Below are positions 52,356 through 62,467 of a DNA stretch of 64,000 nucleotides, piece by piece. Numbering within the stretch: position 1 is the stretch's first letter; the number at the start of each line of letters is the position of its first letter. The position numbers were made by a program, and so were the translations under genes. The stretch spans positions 4,278,001 through 4,342,000 of the forward strand of contig NZ_CP107964.1 of the NCBI RefSeq assembly GCF_041434935.1, in the 5' to 3' direction. Source of the DNA: Kitasatospora sp. NBC_00374 (GTDB lineage: Bacteria > Actinomycetota > Actinomycetes > Streptomycetales > Streptomycetaceae). The notes under the pieces were generated by a model that saw only the letters and a list, made by a program, of their open reading frames with translations, made no database searches and was not told the origin of the DNA.

Positions 52356-53006
52356 GGCGTCGTCCGCCGGCCCGCAGAAGCCGTCCAGCAGGTCCCCCAC
52401 CGCGGCCCTGATCTCCGCCCCGCTCATCCCCCGCCCCTCCCGCAGCCACTGCAACTGCTCCGCCGAGAGCGCCGCGAGCAGGGCGTCGGCGACGAAGCGC
52501 GGGTCCGACCCGGGCCGCACCCGGCCCAGCAGGAACGCCAGGTGGGCGTGGTACACCGAGTACGGGCCGCCCCGGAACCGCCCGGTCGGCGAGCTGCGCT
52601 CGGCGAGCAGCTGGAGCGCGTGCTGCTCCTGGATCCGGTCGACCAGGGCCAGGACGAAGGCCCGCAGCCGCACCCGCGCGGGCGCGTCCGGACCGAGCGG
52701 CGGGGGTCCGGTCATGAAGCCCGCCTGGAACTGCCGTTCCCGCTCGTCGAGCAGGGCGAGGAGCAGCCCCGTACGGTCACCGAAGCGGCGGTAGACCGTC
52801 CCGACACCGATGCCCGCCGCCTGGGCCACCTCGGCCACGGTCAGCCCCTCCGCGCCCTCATTGGCCAGGATCTCCGCCGCCACCTTGAGGATCTTGAGGC
52901 GGTTGCGCGCGGCGTCGGCCCGCTCGGGCGGTGCCTGCCCGGCCATCGGCAGCCGACCGGACAGCGGCTCCGGCGGGTTCGGGACCGGCCCCGGGGATCG
53001 GTTCAC
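52353..53006 (-). CDS. TetR-family transcriptional regulator
   Basis: A 217-residue TetR protein. GTG 53006 is chosen for GGGAGG 5 bases upstream; ATG 52946 is an alternative that would drop a Pro-rich lead. The HTH is near residues 40-85 (LKVAAEILANEGAEGLTVAE, then GIGVGTVYRRFGDRTGLLLA). The C-terminal helices contain LLAERSSPTGRF and end CGPADDA. It is probably the repressor of wrbA downstream and possibly of itself through the dyad at 53148. Confidence 0.9.
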   Translation of the reverse strand: MNRSPGPVPNPPEPLSGRLPMAGQAPPERADAARNRLKILKVAAEILANEGAEGLTVAEVAQAAGIGVGTVYRRFGDRTGLLLALLDERERQFQAGFMTGPPPLGPDAPARVRLRAFVLALVDRIQEQHALQLLAERSSPTGRFRGGPYSVYHAHLAFLLGRVRPGSDPRFVADALLAALSAEQLQWLREGRGMSGAEIRAAVGDLLDGFCGPADDA

Positions 53007-53147
53007 GGGGGCCTCCCAGCGTTTCGCGGATCGCCGAAACCCTATCGGACCGCCCTCGGCGGCCGGCCCCTGCGGCCCGCGCGGCGGAACCGGGCACTCC
53101 GCTCCCGCGTCCACCTCCATCGACGGGCCGGCCCACGACGCCGGGAT

Positions 53148-53162
53148 ACATACCGCGTATGT
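53148..53162. promoter_or_regulatory. Palindrome ACATAC-CGC-GTATGT
   Basis: A perfect 6-bp inverted repeat around CGC in the divergent spacer between the TetR and DUF3152 genes. Low GC against its background. A likely regulator site; the adjacent TetR is the obvious candidate. Confidence 0.6.
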
Positions 53163-53262
53163 CGACATCCCCCGCACCTACGTGCGAGGGTGAGTACGAC
53201 GCCACCGTGGTCACCGAGTTGACGGTCCGTCCTGCCATGTCGTCGAAGAGAGAGGGCCCGTA

Positions 53263-54123
53263 GTGCCTGCAGCCCCCGCCTCCAGGAGCACTCCCACCCG
53301 GAGCCGCCGACGCGCCAAGCCTCGACGGCGGCGCAGCCGGCTCGGCATGGGTGTCGCGCTGGTCGGTTCGCTGGCGGTGCTGGGCGCGGCGGCGGTGGCC
53401 CTCGGCAGCTCGGAGGGCACGCCGAGCGGGAGCGCGCCGAGCATGCAGGCCCGGTCCGTCCCGTCGGAGGCCGCGGAGCAGGTGGCGGAGAACCCCGCGC
53501 CCGTCCCCCCGGCCGGCACCCCGCCGCAGTCCGGCGCACCGCAGTCCACCCCGAGCGGCACCGTCACCCCGACCGGCACCTTCACCGCCGCCGCCGCCAA
53601 CGGCCCGGCCGTCGGCAAGGGCACCATCCGGCGCTACAAGGTCGAGGTCGAGGAGGGCATCGGCATCGAGCCGCAGACCGCCGCGACCGAGGTGCAGGCC
53701 ATCCTGGCCGACAAGCGCGGCTGGACGACGGACCGGCGCAACGGCTTCCAGCTGGTCGCCGACGGCACCTTCGACTTCACCGTCAGGATCGCCTCGCCGG
53801 AGACCGTCGACCGGATCTGCGCCAGCGGGGGCCTGGACACCAAGGGCGAGGTCAACTGCGACGTCGGCCGCCAGGTGATGGTCAACTCCAAGCGCTGGCA
53901 GACGGGTTCGCCGCAGTTCTCGGGCCCGATCGAGGAGTACCGGGCACTGATCATCAACCACGAGGTCGGCCACCGAATAGGCCACGGCCACGAGGCCTGC
54001 CCGGGCCCCGGCAAGCCCGCACCCGCGATGATGCAGCAGATCTACGGCCTCAACGGTTGCACGCCCAACGCCTGGCCGTACACCGCCGACGGCAGCTACA
54101 TCAGCGGCCCGAGCATCCCGTAG
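53263..54123 (+). CDS. DUF3152 secreted/anchored protein with HExxH-like motif
   Basis: A 286-residue protein; GTG 53263 follows GAGAGGG. A very basic N-terminus precedes a membrane or signal helix (about 28-48), a Pro/Ser/Thr-rich linker to about 110, then the DUF3152 domain (RRYKVEVEEGIGIEPQTAAT, RGWTTDRRNGFQLVADGT). Near residue 233 it has NHEVGHRIGHGHEACP, an H-E-x-G-H-x-x-G-H-x-H-E pattern like zincin metalloproteases. So an extracytoplasmic metallopeptidase is likely, though unproven. Confidence 0.88.
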   Translation: MPAAPASRSTPTRSRRRAKPRRRRSRLGMGVALVGSLAVLGAAAVALGSSEGTPSGSAPSMQARSVPSEAAEQVAENPAPVPPAGTPPQSGAPQSTPSGTVTPTGTFTAAAANGPAVGKGTIRRYKVEVEEGIGIEPQTAATEVQAILADKRGWTTDRRNGFQLVADGTFDFTVRIASPETVDRICASGGLDTKGEVNCDVGRQVMVNSKRWQTGSPQFSGPIEEYRALIINHEVGHRIGHGHEACPGPGKPAPAMMQQIYGLNGCTPNAWPYTADGSYISGPSIP

Positions 54124-54177
54124 TCCCGGTACCCGGCGGCCCGGCGCGCTCCACGGGACGCCGGCCCGCGGCCGGTG

Positions 54178-55905
54178 TCAGCGGGCCCGCACCGCCGCGA
54201 TGCCGTCCGAAGTGCCGAGCACCAGCAGGCCGTCCGTGACCGCCAGCGCCCAGACCGGTGCGCCCAGCCGCAGGTCGAGCGGTTGCGCGCCGGGCCGGTA
54301 CAGCCGGACCAGGCCGTCCGACCAGGCCGCCGCCACGGTCGGGCCGTCCGCGCCGCCCGCCGCGGCGACCGCGCTGACCACCCGGCCGCGCCGATCCAGC
54401 ACCTCGGCCAGTGCACCACCGCCGGGCCGCCACAGCTGGACCGAGCCGTCGAACCCGCCGCTGACCAGAGCCGGCAGCGCGCCCTGCCAGGTGGCGGCCA
54501 GCGCGGTCACCGGGCCCAGGTGCGGGCCCTCGGTCAGCACCTCGCCGTCCGGCGCCCGCCAGTGCAGCCGGCCGCTCTCGTCGCCGAGGGCGGGCAGCGC
54601 GCCGGGCAGCGCGGCGACGGCGGCCACCGCGCTCGGGTCGGAGCCGACCCCGGCCCGCAGCGCGGCCAGCGCCTCGCCCGGACGGCTGTCGGCCTCGGCC
54701 GAGGACGGCACCACCGCGAGCTCGCCCCAGGAGTCCAGCAGCACCACGCTGCCGCCGGCCGTCACGGTCAGCCCGCGCAGCGGCTTGGGCCCGGGCGCGG
54801 GGAAGCGGGCCAGCGGGCGCCCGGAGGCGGCGTCCACGGTGCGCACCGTACCGCCGGGGTCGGCGAGCAGCAGCTGACCGGTGTACGGACCCGCGCCGAG
54901 CGCCAGCGAGGACACCGGACCGGGCCAGCCGAACGCGGAGTTGGGCCACATCGCCCAGGCGCAGTGCCACGGCGCGTCCACCTCCGCCAGCCGGGCCGCG
55001 GCCGCCTCGTCCAGCCCGATCAGCCTGGTCCGCAGCACCGCGGCGCGCACCCCGGGGTCGGGTTCCGCCACCAGCGCCGGCGCCGCCGCCTGCCAGAGCT
55101 CGGGCAGGCGGCCGCTCTCCCGGGAGAGCGCGGCGGAGACGGCCACCGGGTCGGCGTGGGTGAGCAGCCGGGCGTCGACGAGGAGCCGGCCGGCGCCGCC
55201 CTCGCGGGCCGCCGCCCGCCACAGCCCGGTCAGCAGCCGCGGTGCGGCGGCGAGCGGGTCCACCGAGCCGTCCGGCTGTGCGGGCAGCAGGCGGGCCAGC
55301 TCGTCCAGGCTCTGGGCGGCGGGCTCGGCCGGGTGGCCGAGGGCCGCACCGGGGCTGGGGTAACCGGCCGGGTCGGCGCCCGCGCCGGCGCACCAGGCGG
55401 CGAACCGGTCCGGGTCGGTCCACTGCGGCAGGTCGAGGTCGAGCACCGCCGGCCCGTCCACGGCCGTGAAGGCGCCGACCGTCTCCGGGGCGCCCTCGAC
55501 GACCAGCCTGATCCGTTCCAACCGCAGCAGCGGGTCGAGCAGTTCGGCCACCAGCGCGGCCGGGTCGGCGGCCCGGCCGAGCTCCGGCACGCAGATCACC
55601 AGCGGACGGTCGTCCTCGGTCAGCGCGGTGAAGAGTTCCTCGGGGGTGCGGACCAGCAGGTCCAGCCGTCGGCCCAGCAGCCAGGCCGCGCTCTGCACGG
55701 TGGCCTCCGCCGCGGGCAGGACCGCGTCGACACCGGTGCCGGCCTCGGCCAGCCAGGCCAGCAGGTGGCTCTTGCCCGCGCCGGCCGCTCCGGTGACCTG
55801 GCACAGCCGCGGCGCCCGGCCGTCGCCGAGCCAGCCGAGCAGGGCCAGCCCGGCCGGCCGTCGGCCCGCCCGCAGCGGCGGTATCCGGCGCCCGTCTCCA
55901 CCCAC
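54178..55905 (-). CDS. P-loop ATPase-like protein with C-terminal WD-type propeller
   Basis: A 575-residue protein. GTG 55905 is chosen because AAGGGGGA lies 7 bases upstream; GTG 55923 would be upstream of that site. Walker A is VTGAAGAGKSHLLAWL near residue 40 and a Walker B-like LVICVPEL is near 100, as in STAND-type ATPases. From about 320 onward are repeated short beta-strand units (for example GALPALVSGGFDGSVQLWRP) forming a degenerate WD40-like propeller. It may be a regulatory scaffold. Partner unknown. Confidence 0.75.
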   Translation of the reverse strand: MGGDGRRIPPLRAGRRPAGLALLGWLGDGRAPRLCQVTGAAGAGKSHLLAWLAEAGTGVDAVLPAAEATVQSAAWLLGRRLDLLVRTPEELFTALTEDDRPLVICVPELGRAADPAALVAELLDPLLRLERIRLVVEGAPETVGAFTAVDGPAVLDLDLPQWTDPDRFAAWCAGAGADPAGYPSPGAALGHPAEPAAQSLDELARLLPAQPDGSVDPLAAAPRLLTGLWRAAAREGGAGRLLVDARLLTHADPVAVSAALSRESGRLPELWQAAAPALVAEPDPGVRAAVLRTRLIGLDEAAAARLAEVDAPWHCAWAMWPNSAFGWPGPVSSLALGAGPYTGQLLLADPGGTVRTVDAASGRPLARFPAPGPKPLRGLTVTAGGSVVLLDSWGELAVVPSSAEADSRPGEALAALRAGVGSDPSAVAAVAALPGALPALGDESGRLHWRAPDGEVLTEGPHLGPVTALAATWQGALPALVSGGFDGSVQLWRPGGGALAEVLDRRGRVVSAVAAAGGADGPTVAAAWSDGLVRLYRPGAQPLDLRLGAPVWALAVTDGLLVLGTSDGIAAVRAR

Positions 55906-56028
55906 GGCCGAGTCCCCCTTCACAGCTGAGTCGGCGTCATCCGCCCGATGGTCGGCACGAGCTTACTGATGACCGGCCCGGGTCCCGCCCGGCAGGCCCT
56001 CCGCCGGACCGGAGGGCCTGCCGGCCGG

Positions 56029-56856
56029 TCAGCCCAGCACCGGTAGGTGGGCGCTCAGGTCGCTGCGCTCGCCGCTCGCCGAGACGGCCCCCTCCTCGAC
56101 GGCCGTCGCCCAGTCGAGCCGCCCGGTGGCCAGCCGGATCCAGGCCAGCGGGCCGGCCTCGACCACGTTCGGCGGGGTGCCGCGGGTGTGCCGCGGTCCC
56201 TCGACGGCCTGCACCACCGCGAACGGCGGCACCCGCAGCTCGACCGCCCCGCCGGGCACCTGTTCGGCGAAGGAGTCCGCCAGCAGCCGGGCGACGGCGG
56301 CCAGCGCCTGCCGGTCGTGCGGGAAGTCGCCCCGGCCGAGCGCGTCCGCCAGGTCGTCCGCGTGGACCACCGTCTCGACCAGCCGGGTCACCAGCATGTC
56401 GGCGAGCGTCATCGAGCCGAGCCGGATCTCGAACCGCCGGGCGGGATCCGCCGCGGCCGGGCCCGTCAGCAGGTCGCGCAGGGCGTCCGCCTCCCGCTCG
56501 AACTCCTCGGCGACCTGCGCCGGGGGGCCCTCGAAGGCCCGGGCGGCGTGCTCGCGGGCCGCGCCGTCGAGCAGCGGGGCCAGACCGCCGACCCCGGCCA
56601 CCCACTGCGCGAGGCCGAGCGGCTGCCGTCCCTCCAGCGGCTGGTCCAGGTGCCGGGGCACCCAGCCCACCTGCAGCGCCAGGTGGGCCAGCAGCTCGCG
56701 GACGGTCCACGTGCCCAGCCTGGTCGGCGCGGCGAGCAGCCGCTCGGCCGCCGGATCGGCGCACAGGGCGCGGACGGCGGCGCGCAGGGCCTCGGTCTGC
56801 GCGGCCAGCGCGGCGCGCACCTTCACGGGGTCGTACGTACGGGTCCGGTTCGCCAT
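56029..56856 (-). CDS. Maleylpyruvate-isomerase-family mycothiol-dependent enzyme
   Basis: A 275-residue protein of the DinB/MDMPI superfamily. An N-terminal helical bundle contains LGTWTVRELLAHLALQVGWV, the central RFEIRLGSMTLADMLVTRLV and the metal-site-like HADDLADALGRGDFPHDRQA; a C-terminal SCP2-like domain ends WATAVEEGAVSASGERSDLS. The family uses mycothiol for isomerisation or conjugation. TAGCCT lies 6 bases before ATG 56856 (leaderless). It is downstream of purL but separated by a terminator. Confidence 0.85.
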   Translation of the reverse strand: MANRTRTYDPVKVRAALAAQTEALRAAVRALCADPAAERLLAAPTRLGTWTVRELLAHLALQVGWVPRHLDQPLEGRQPLGLAQWVAGVGGLAPLLDGAAREHAARAFEGPPAQVAEEFEREADALRDLLTGPAAADPARRFEIRLGSMTLADMLVTRLVETVVHADDLADALGRGDFPHDRQALAAVARLLADSFAEQVPGGAVELRVPPFAVVQAVEGPRHTRGTPPNVVEAGPLAWIRLATGRLDWATAVEEGAVSASGERSDLSAHLPVLG

Positions 56857-56875
56857 GCCGGAAGGCTAGCGCGAC

Positions 56876-56934
56876 CGCGCGAAGGGCGGACATACGAGGC
56901 GCGGACGTACGAGGCGCGGACGCGCGAAGGGCGG
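56876..56934. repeat. Nested direct repeats upstream of the isomerase-family gene
   Basis: CGCGCGAAGGGCGG occurs at 56876-56889 and 56921-56934. Between them TACGAGGCGCGGACG is repeated in perfect tandem (56893-56907, 56908-56922). A small, probably slipped-strand expansion in an intergenic space, close to the purL terminator. Confidence 0.8.
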
Positions 56935-56956
56935 CCCGCCGTCCGGCGGGCCGCCC
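56929..56956 (-). terminator. Terminator of the purSQL operon
   Basis: GGGCGGCCCGCC (56929-56940) pairs perfectly with GGCGGGCCGCCC (56945-56956), loop GTCC, 16 bp after the purL stop. Confidence 0.85.
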
Positions 56957-56972
56957 TCGGGGTGCGGACCGA

Positions 56973-59227
<2,255 letters not shown>

Positions 59228-59228
<1 letters not shown>

Positions 59229-59905
59229 CAGGCGTTCACCAGCTGCTTCAGGACGGACGTGAAGAAGCCCAGGCCCTCGGTGGTCGGGCCGGTGAGCGGC
59301 TCCACCGCGTGCTCGGGGTGCGGCATCAGACCGACGACATTGCCGGCGGCGTTGGTGATACCGGCGATGTCGCGGTACGAACCGTTCGGGTTGACGTCGA
59401 GGTAACGGGCGACCACCCGGCCCTCGGCCTCCAACTCGTCGAGGACATGCCCGTCGGCGACGAAGCGGCCCTCGCCGTTCTTGAGCGGGACGACGATTTC
59501 CTGGCCGGCCGAGTAATCGGCGGTCCAGGCCGTCGCGACGTTCTCGATCCGCAGCTTCTGGTCGCGGCAGATGAAGTGCAGCGAGTCGTTCCGGGTCAGG
59601 GCGCCGGGCAGCAGGTGCGATTCGCAGAGCACCTGGAAGCCGTTGCAGATACCGAGGACCGGCATTCCCAGCTTGGCCTGCTCGATGACGGTCTCCATCA
59701 CCGGCGAGAAGCGGGAGATGGCGCCGCACCGTAGATAGTCGCCGTAGCTGAATCCGCCCGGCAGGACGACGGCGTCGACCTGATGGAGATCCTTGTCACG
59801 GTGCCAGAGGGCGACCGGCTCGGCGCCGGCCAGGCGGACCGCGCGCTGGGCGTCACGGTCGTCGAGAGAGCCGGGGAAAGTGACTACGCCGACGCGGGTG
59901 GTCAC
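59228..59905 (-). CDS. purQ: FGAM synthase glutaminase subunit PurQ
   Basis: A 225-residue class I glutamine amidotransferase that supplies ammonia to PurL. It has the oxyanion strand VVLPGGFSYGDYLRCG, the nucleophile Cys in MPVLGICNGFQVL and the His/Glu pair in GLMPHPEHAVEP. Its GTG start overlaps the purS stop by four bases (GTGA). Confidence 0.99.
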
Positions 59906-60156
59906 TTGCCCTCCTCCTCGACTCGGACGGTGAAGTCCTCGATCACGGTGTTGGCGAGGAAGGTCTCGGCGGCTTCGCGGATGCGGGCGAGGGCGGCGTC
60001 GTCCACCGGCCCTTCCAGCTCCAGCTCGAAACGCTTGCCCTGGCGGACGTCGGCGATCCCGTTGAATCCGAGACGCGGCAGCGCACGCTGCACCGCCTGT
60101 CCCTGGGGGTCGAGGATCTCCGGCTTGAGCATGACGTCGACTACGACGCGTGCCAC
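59902..60156 (-). CDS. purS: FGAM synthase subunit PurS
   Basis: An 84-residue subunit that holds PurL and PurQ together and channels ammonia. It begins ARVVVDVMLKPEILDPQGQA and contains LGFNGIADVRQGKRFELELE. GTG 60156 follows GGGAG; the frame extends further upstream without support. First gene of the purSQL operon. Confidence 0.97.
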   Translation of the reverse strand: MARVVVDVMLKPEILDPQGQAVQRALPRLGFNGIADVRQGKRFELELEGPVDDAALARIREAAETFLANTVIEDFTVRVEEEGK

Positions 60157-60623
60157 TGGCACTCCCGGTGGTGTCGTGCGTGAAGGCGGGGGGACCTTCA
60201 GACTACCTGGGCTTTCGGGCCGGATTGCGGGCCGGACATAGCGACGCGCGTAGACCTCCACCCCTTACGCACCAAGGGTTCCAGGCCTCTCCACCCCCCG
60301 CGCACCGGGCGGTTTTCCGGCCGGTTAATGCTCCGCGACAGCCCGCGACGAGAACACCCGAATACCCGCACTCCGGACAGATCGACCACCCCTATCCGCC
60401 CGGTATCAGACCTCGCGCGCATCACGTGAATTTCCCGAAAAAGGAATCCCCAGCCCTTCGTATTCAGGCCCCTTTGGGTGCAGAATAGGGCGACCGGCAG
60501 CCGCAGGCGCGGCGTATCGGCATGGCCGCAAGCCTGCCCGTTTACGCACGGCCCACCGGCCACCGGGGCACCCGGGGCACTTCCGACACCCGGCGGCCGA
60601 ATTGCCCGAGAGGATTGACACCC
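60157..60623. other. Divergent promoter region between purS and the lsrL-type gene
   Basis: No gene is supported. The region 60370-60490 is clearly AT-richer and should hold promoters in both directions, for instance around GAATAGGGC (60484-60492) towards the Lsr2-type gene. I saw no purine riboswitch or PurR-like operator that I could defend. Confidence 0.5.
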
Positions 60624-60941
60624 ATGGCTCAGCGTGTAGTCGTCACGCTCTCCGACGACCTGGACGGCGGCGCCGCCGCGGAAACCGTCCACTTCGGCGT
60701 CGACGGGAAGTCGTACGAGATCGACCTGTCTGCGGACAACGCGGAAAAGCTGCGGGAGGCCCTCGCCCCGTTCGTCGCGGCCGGGCGCCGCCAGAGCCGC
60801 ACCGGAAAGTCCTTCCGGCGCACGGCGCTCACCCCGGACCCGGCCGCGGTCCGCGCCTGGGCCCAGTCCAACGGCATGGAGCTGCCGGCCCGCGGCCGGA
60901 TCCCGAAGCACGTCTACGAGGCCTTCGCGGACGCCAACTGA
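60624..60941 (+). CDS. lsrL: Lsr2-family nucleoid-associated protein
   Basis: A 105-residue Lsr2-type protein. GAGAGGA precedes ATG 60624. The N-terminal dimerisation part is MAQRVVVTLSDDLDGGAAAE and FGVDGKSYEIDLSADNAEKL. A basic linker (AGRRQSRTGKSFRRTA) leads to the DNA-binding end AVRAWAQSNGMELPARGRIP, with the R-G-R minor-groove hook. Such proteins silence AT-rich, often foreign, genes. Its position beside purSQL fits the Streptomyces paralogue LsrL rather than the main Lsr2; that assignment is from memory of synteny. Confidence 0.9.
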   Translation: MAQRVVVTLSDDLDGGAAAETVHFGVDGKSYEIDLSADNAEKLREALAPFVAAGRRQSRTGKSFRRTALTPDPAAVRAWAQSNGMELPARGRIPKHVYEAFADAN

Positions 60942-60964
60942 GACCTCACCCGAGCAGCTCGGGG

Positions 60965-60998
60965 GCCCCACCCCTCCTCCCCGGAGGAAGGGTGGGGC
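60965..60998 (+). terminator. Terminator after the Lsr2-type gene
   Basis: GCCCCACCC and TCCTCC (60965-60980) pair with GGAGGA and GGGTGGGGC (60983-60998), one C/A mismatch, two-base loop. Confidence 0.78.
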
Positions 60999-61080
60999 GA
61001 GCAGTCCGATCGATGTTGTAGAGTATTTCTCGTCGCCACAACGGGGAACACCCAAGAGGCGGCCGGTGCCCAGGCACCGT

Positions 61081-61153
61081 GCGGACGTGGCTCAGTTGGT
61101 AGAGCATCACCTTGCCAAGGTGAGGGTCGCGAGTTCGAATCTCGTCGTCCGCT
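61081..61153 (+). tRNA. tRNA-Gly (anticodon GCC), copy 1
   Basis: A cloverleaf with acceptor GCGGACG and CGTCCGC, D-arm CTCAGTTGGTAGAG, anticodon loop TTGCCAA (GCC), T-arm GCGAG-TTCGAAT-CTCGT. Discriminator T at 61153. The CCA end is not encoded (followed by CGC). Confidence 0.97.
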
Positions 61154-61203
61154 CGCAACGCCGAAAGGCGTAGCAGCACAACGCAGGACAACTTCACAGA
61201 CAT

Positions 61204-61276
61204 GCGGACGTGGCTCAGTTGGTAGAGCATCACCTTGCCAAGGTGAGGGTCGCGAGTTCGAATCTCGTCGTCCGCT
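61204..61276 (+). tRNA. tRNA-Gly (anticodon GCC), copy 2
   Basis: The same 73-base sequence as copy 1, 50 bp downstream, with CCA encoded at 61277-61279. Probably one transcript with copy 1, ending at the hairpin just after. Confidence 0.97.
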
Positions 61277-61283
61277 CCAGTAC

Positions 61284-61313
61284 GAAGGGCCCCCTCGGTC
61301 GAGGGGGCCCTTC
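61284..61313 (+). terminator. Terminator of the tRNA-Gly pair
   Basis: GAAGGGCCCCCTC (61284-61296) pairs perfectly with GAGGGGGCCCTTC (61301-61313), loop GGTC. Confidence 0.88.
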
Positions 61314-61465
61314 GGCGTTCCCGGGCACTCGCCGCCGCGACCGGTGACCCACGACAGGCGAACCGCGACCGATGACATTTGTCACCGCCGATCCATGGAT
61401 CCGCCCCCGGCGGCCGGTGACGGCGCGCACTGCCCGCGCCGCCCGGCCGGCGGAAGGCTGGCAGC

Positions 61466-62467
61466 ATGACGAACACCAGCCACCCGGAGCCCGCCGTCCA
61501 GGCGCTCGGGCTGCAGCGCCGCTACGGGCCCGCCGGCGACAAGGGCTTCGACGCGGTGCGCGGCCTGGACCTCACCGTCCACCGCGGCGAGCTCTTCGCC
61601 CTGCTCGGCACCAACGGCGCCGGCAAGACCTCCACCATGGAGCTGATCGAGGGCCTCGCCGCGCCCACCGCCGGCCGGGTCCGGGTGCTCGGCCACGACC
61701 CCTACCGGGAGCGGGCCGCACTCCGCCCGCGGATCGGCATCATGCTCCAGGAGGGCGGCTTCCCCGGCGAGCTCACCGTCGCCGAGACCGGCCGCAGCTG
61801 GGCCGGGCTGACCAGCGGTGCCCGCCCGGTGGACGAGGCCCTGGAACTGGTCGGCCTGCACCAGCGGCGCGGCGTGCGGGTCAAGCAGCTGTCCGGCGGC
61901 GAGCGGCGCCGGCTGGACCTGGCGATGGCACTGCTGGGCCGTCCCGAGGTGCTGTTCCTGGACGAGCCGAGCACCGGCCTCGACCCCGAGGCCCGGGCCG
62001 CCGTCTGGCAGCTGGTCCGGGAGCTGCGCGAGCAGGGCACCACCGTGCTGCTCACCACGCACTACCTGGAGGAGGCCCAGGAGCTCGCCGACCGGCTGGC
62101 GATCATGCATCACGGCCGGGTCATCACCGGCGGCACCGTCGCCGAGGTCATCGCCGGACGCCCGGCCCGGATCAGCTTCGAACTGCCCGAGCGCGCCGGA
62201 CGCCACGAGACGCTCGACCTGCCCCCGCTGGACGGCGCGCAGGTCACCGCCGAGGGCCGGCGGATCACCGTCAAGACCCCCGCCCTCCAGGCCGACCTCA
62301 CCACCCTGCTCGGCTGGGCCGCACACCACGGCATCGCGCTGGCCGCGCTGGACGCCCGCAGCGCCTCGCTGGAAGAGGCCTTCCTGGCCATCGCGGCCGA
62401 GGGCCGCACCACCGCCGCCCCGCCCGCTCCCACACCCGCTCCCACGCCGATCGGAAGCGCCCGATGA
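61466..62467 (+). CDS. ABC exporter ATP-binding protein (DrrA-like)
   Basis: A 333-residue ATPase. ATG 61466 follows GGAAGG. Walker A is LLGTNGAGKTSTMELIEG, the signature VKQLSGGERRRLDLAMALLG, Walker B VLFLDEPSTGLDP and the switch His in LLTTHYLEEAQEL. A C-terminal extension of about 90 residues is typical of drug-resistance or lipid exporters of the DrrA type. It is coupled to the permease gene by an ATGA overlap. Confidence 0.95.
   Translation: MTNTSHPEPAVQALGLQRRYGPAGDKGFDAVRGLDLTVHRGELFALLGTNGAGKTSTMELIEGLAAPTAGRVRVLGHDPYRERAALRPRIGIMLQEGGFPGELTVAETGRSWAGLTSGARPVDEALELVGLHQRRGVRVKQLSGGERRRLDLAMALLGRPEVLFLDEPSTGLDPEARAAVWQLVRELREQGTTVLLTTHYLEEAQELADRLAIMHHGRVITGGTVAEVIAGRPARISFELPERAGRHETLDLPPLDGAQVTAEGRRITVKTPALQADLTTLLGWAAHHGIALAALDARSASLEEAFLAIAAEGRTTAAPPAPTPAPTPIGSAR

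Noticed and set aside
60157..60623. Purine riboswitch or PurR operator upstream of purS
   Set aside because: I looked for a structured purine aptamer core and for repeated PurR-like boxes and could not defend either.
60914..61476. Minus-strand ORFs with a repeated block across the tRNA-Gly pair
   Set aside because: The repeated peptide is simply the antisense translation of two identical tRNA genes.
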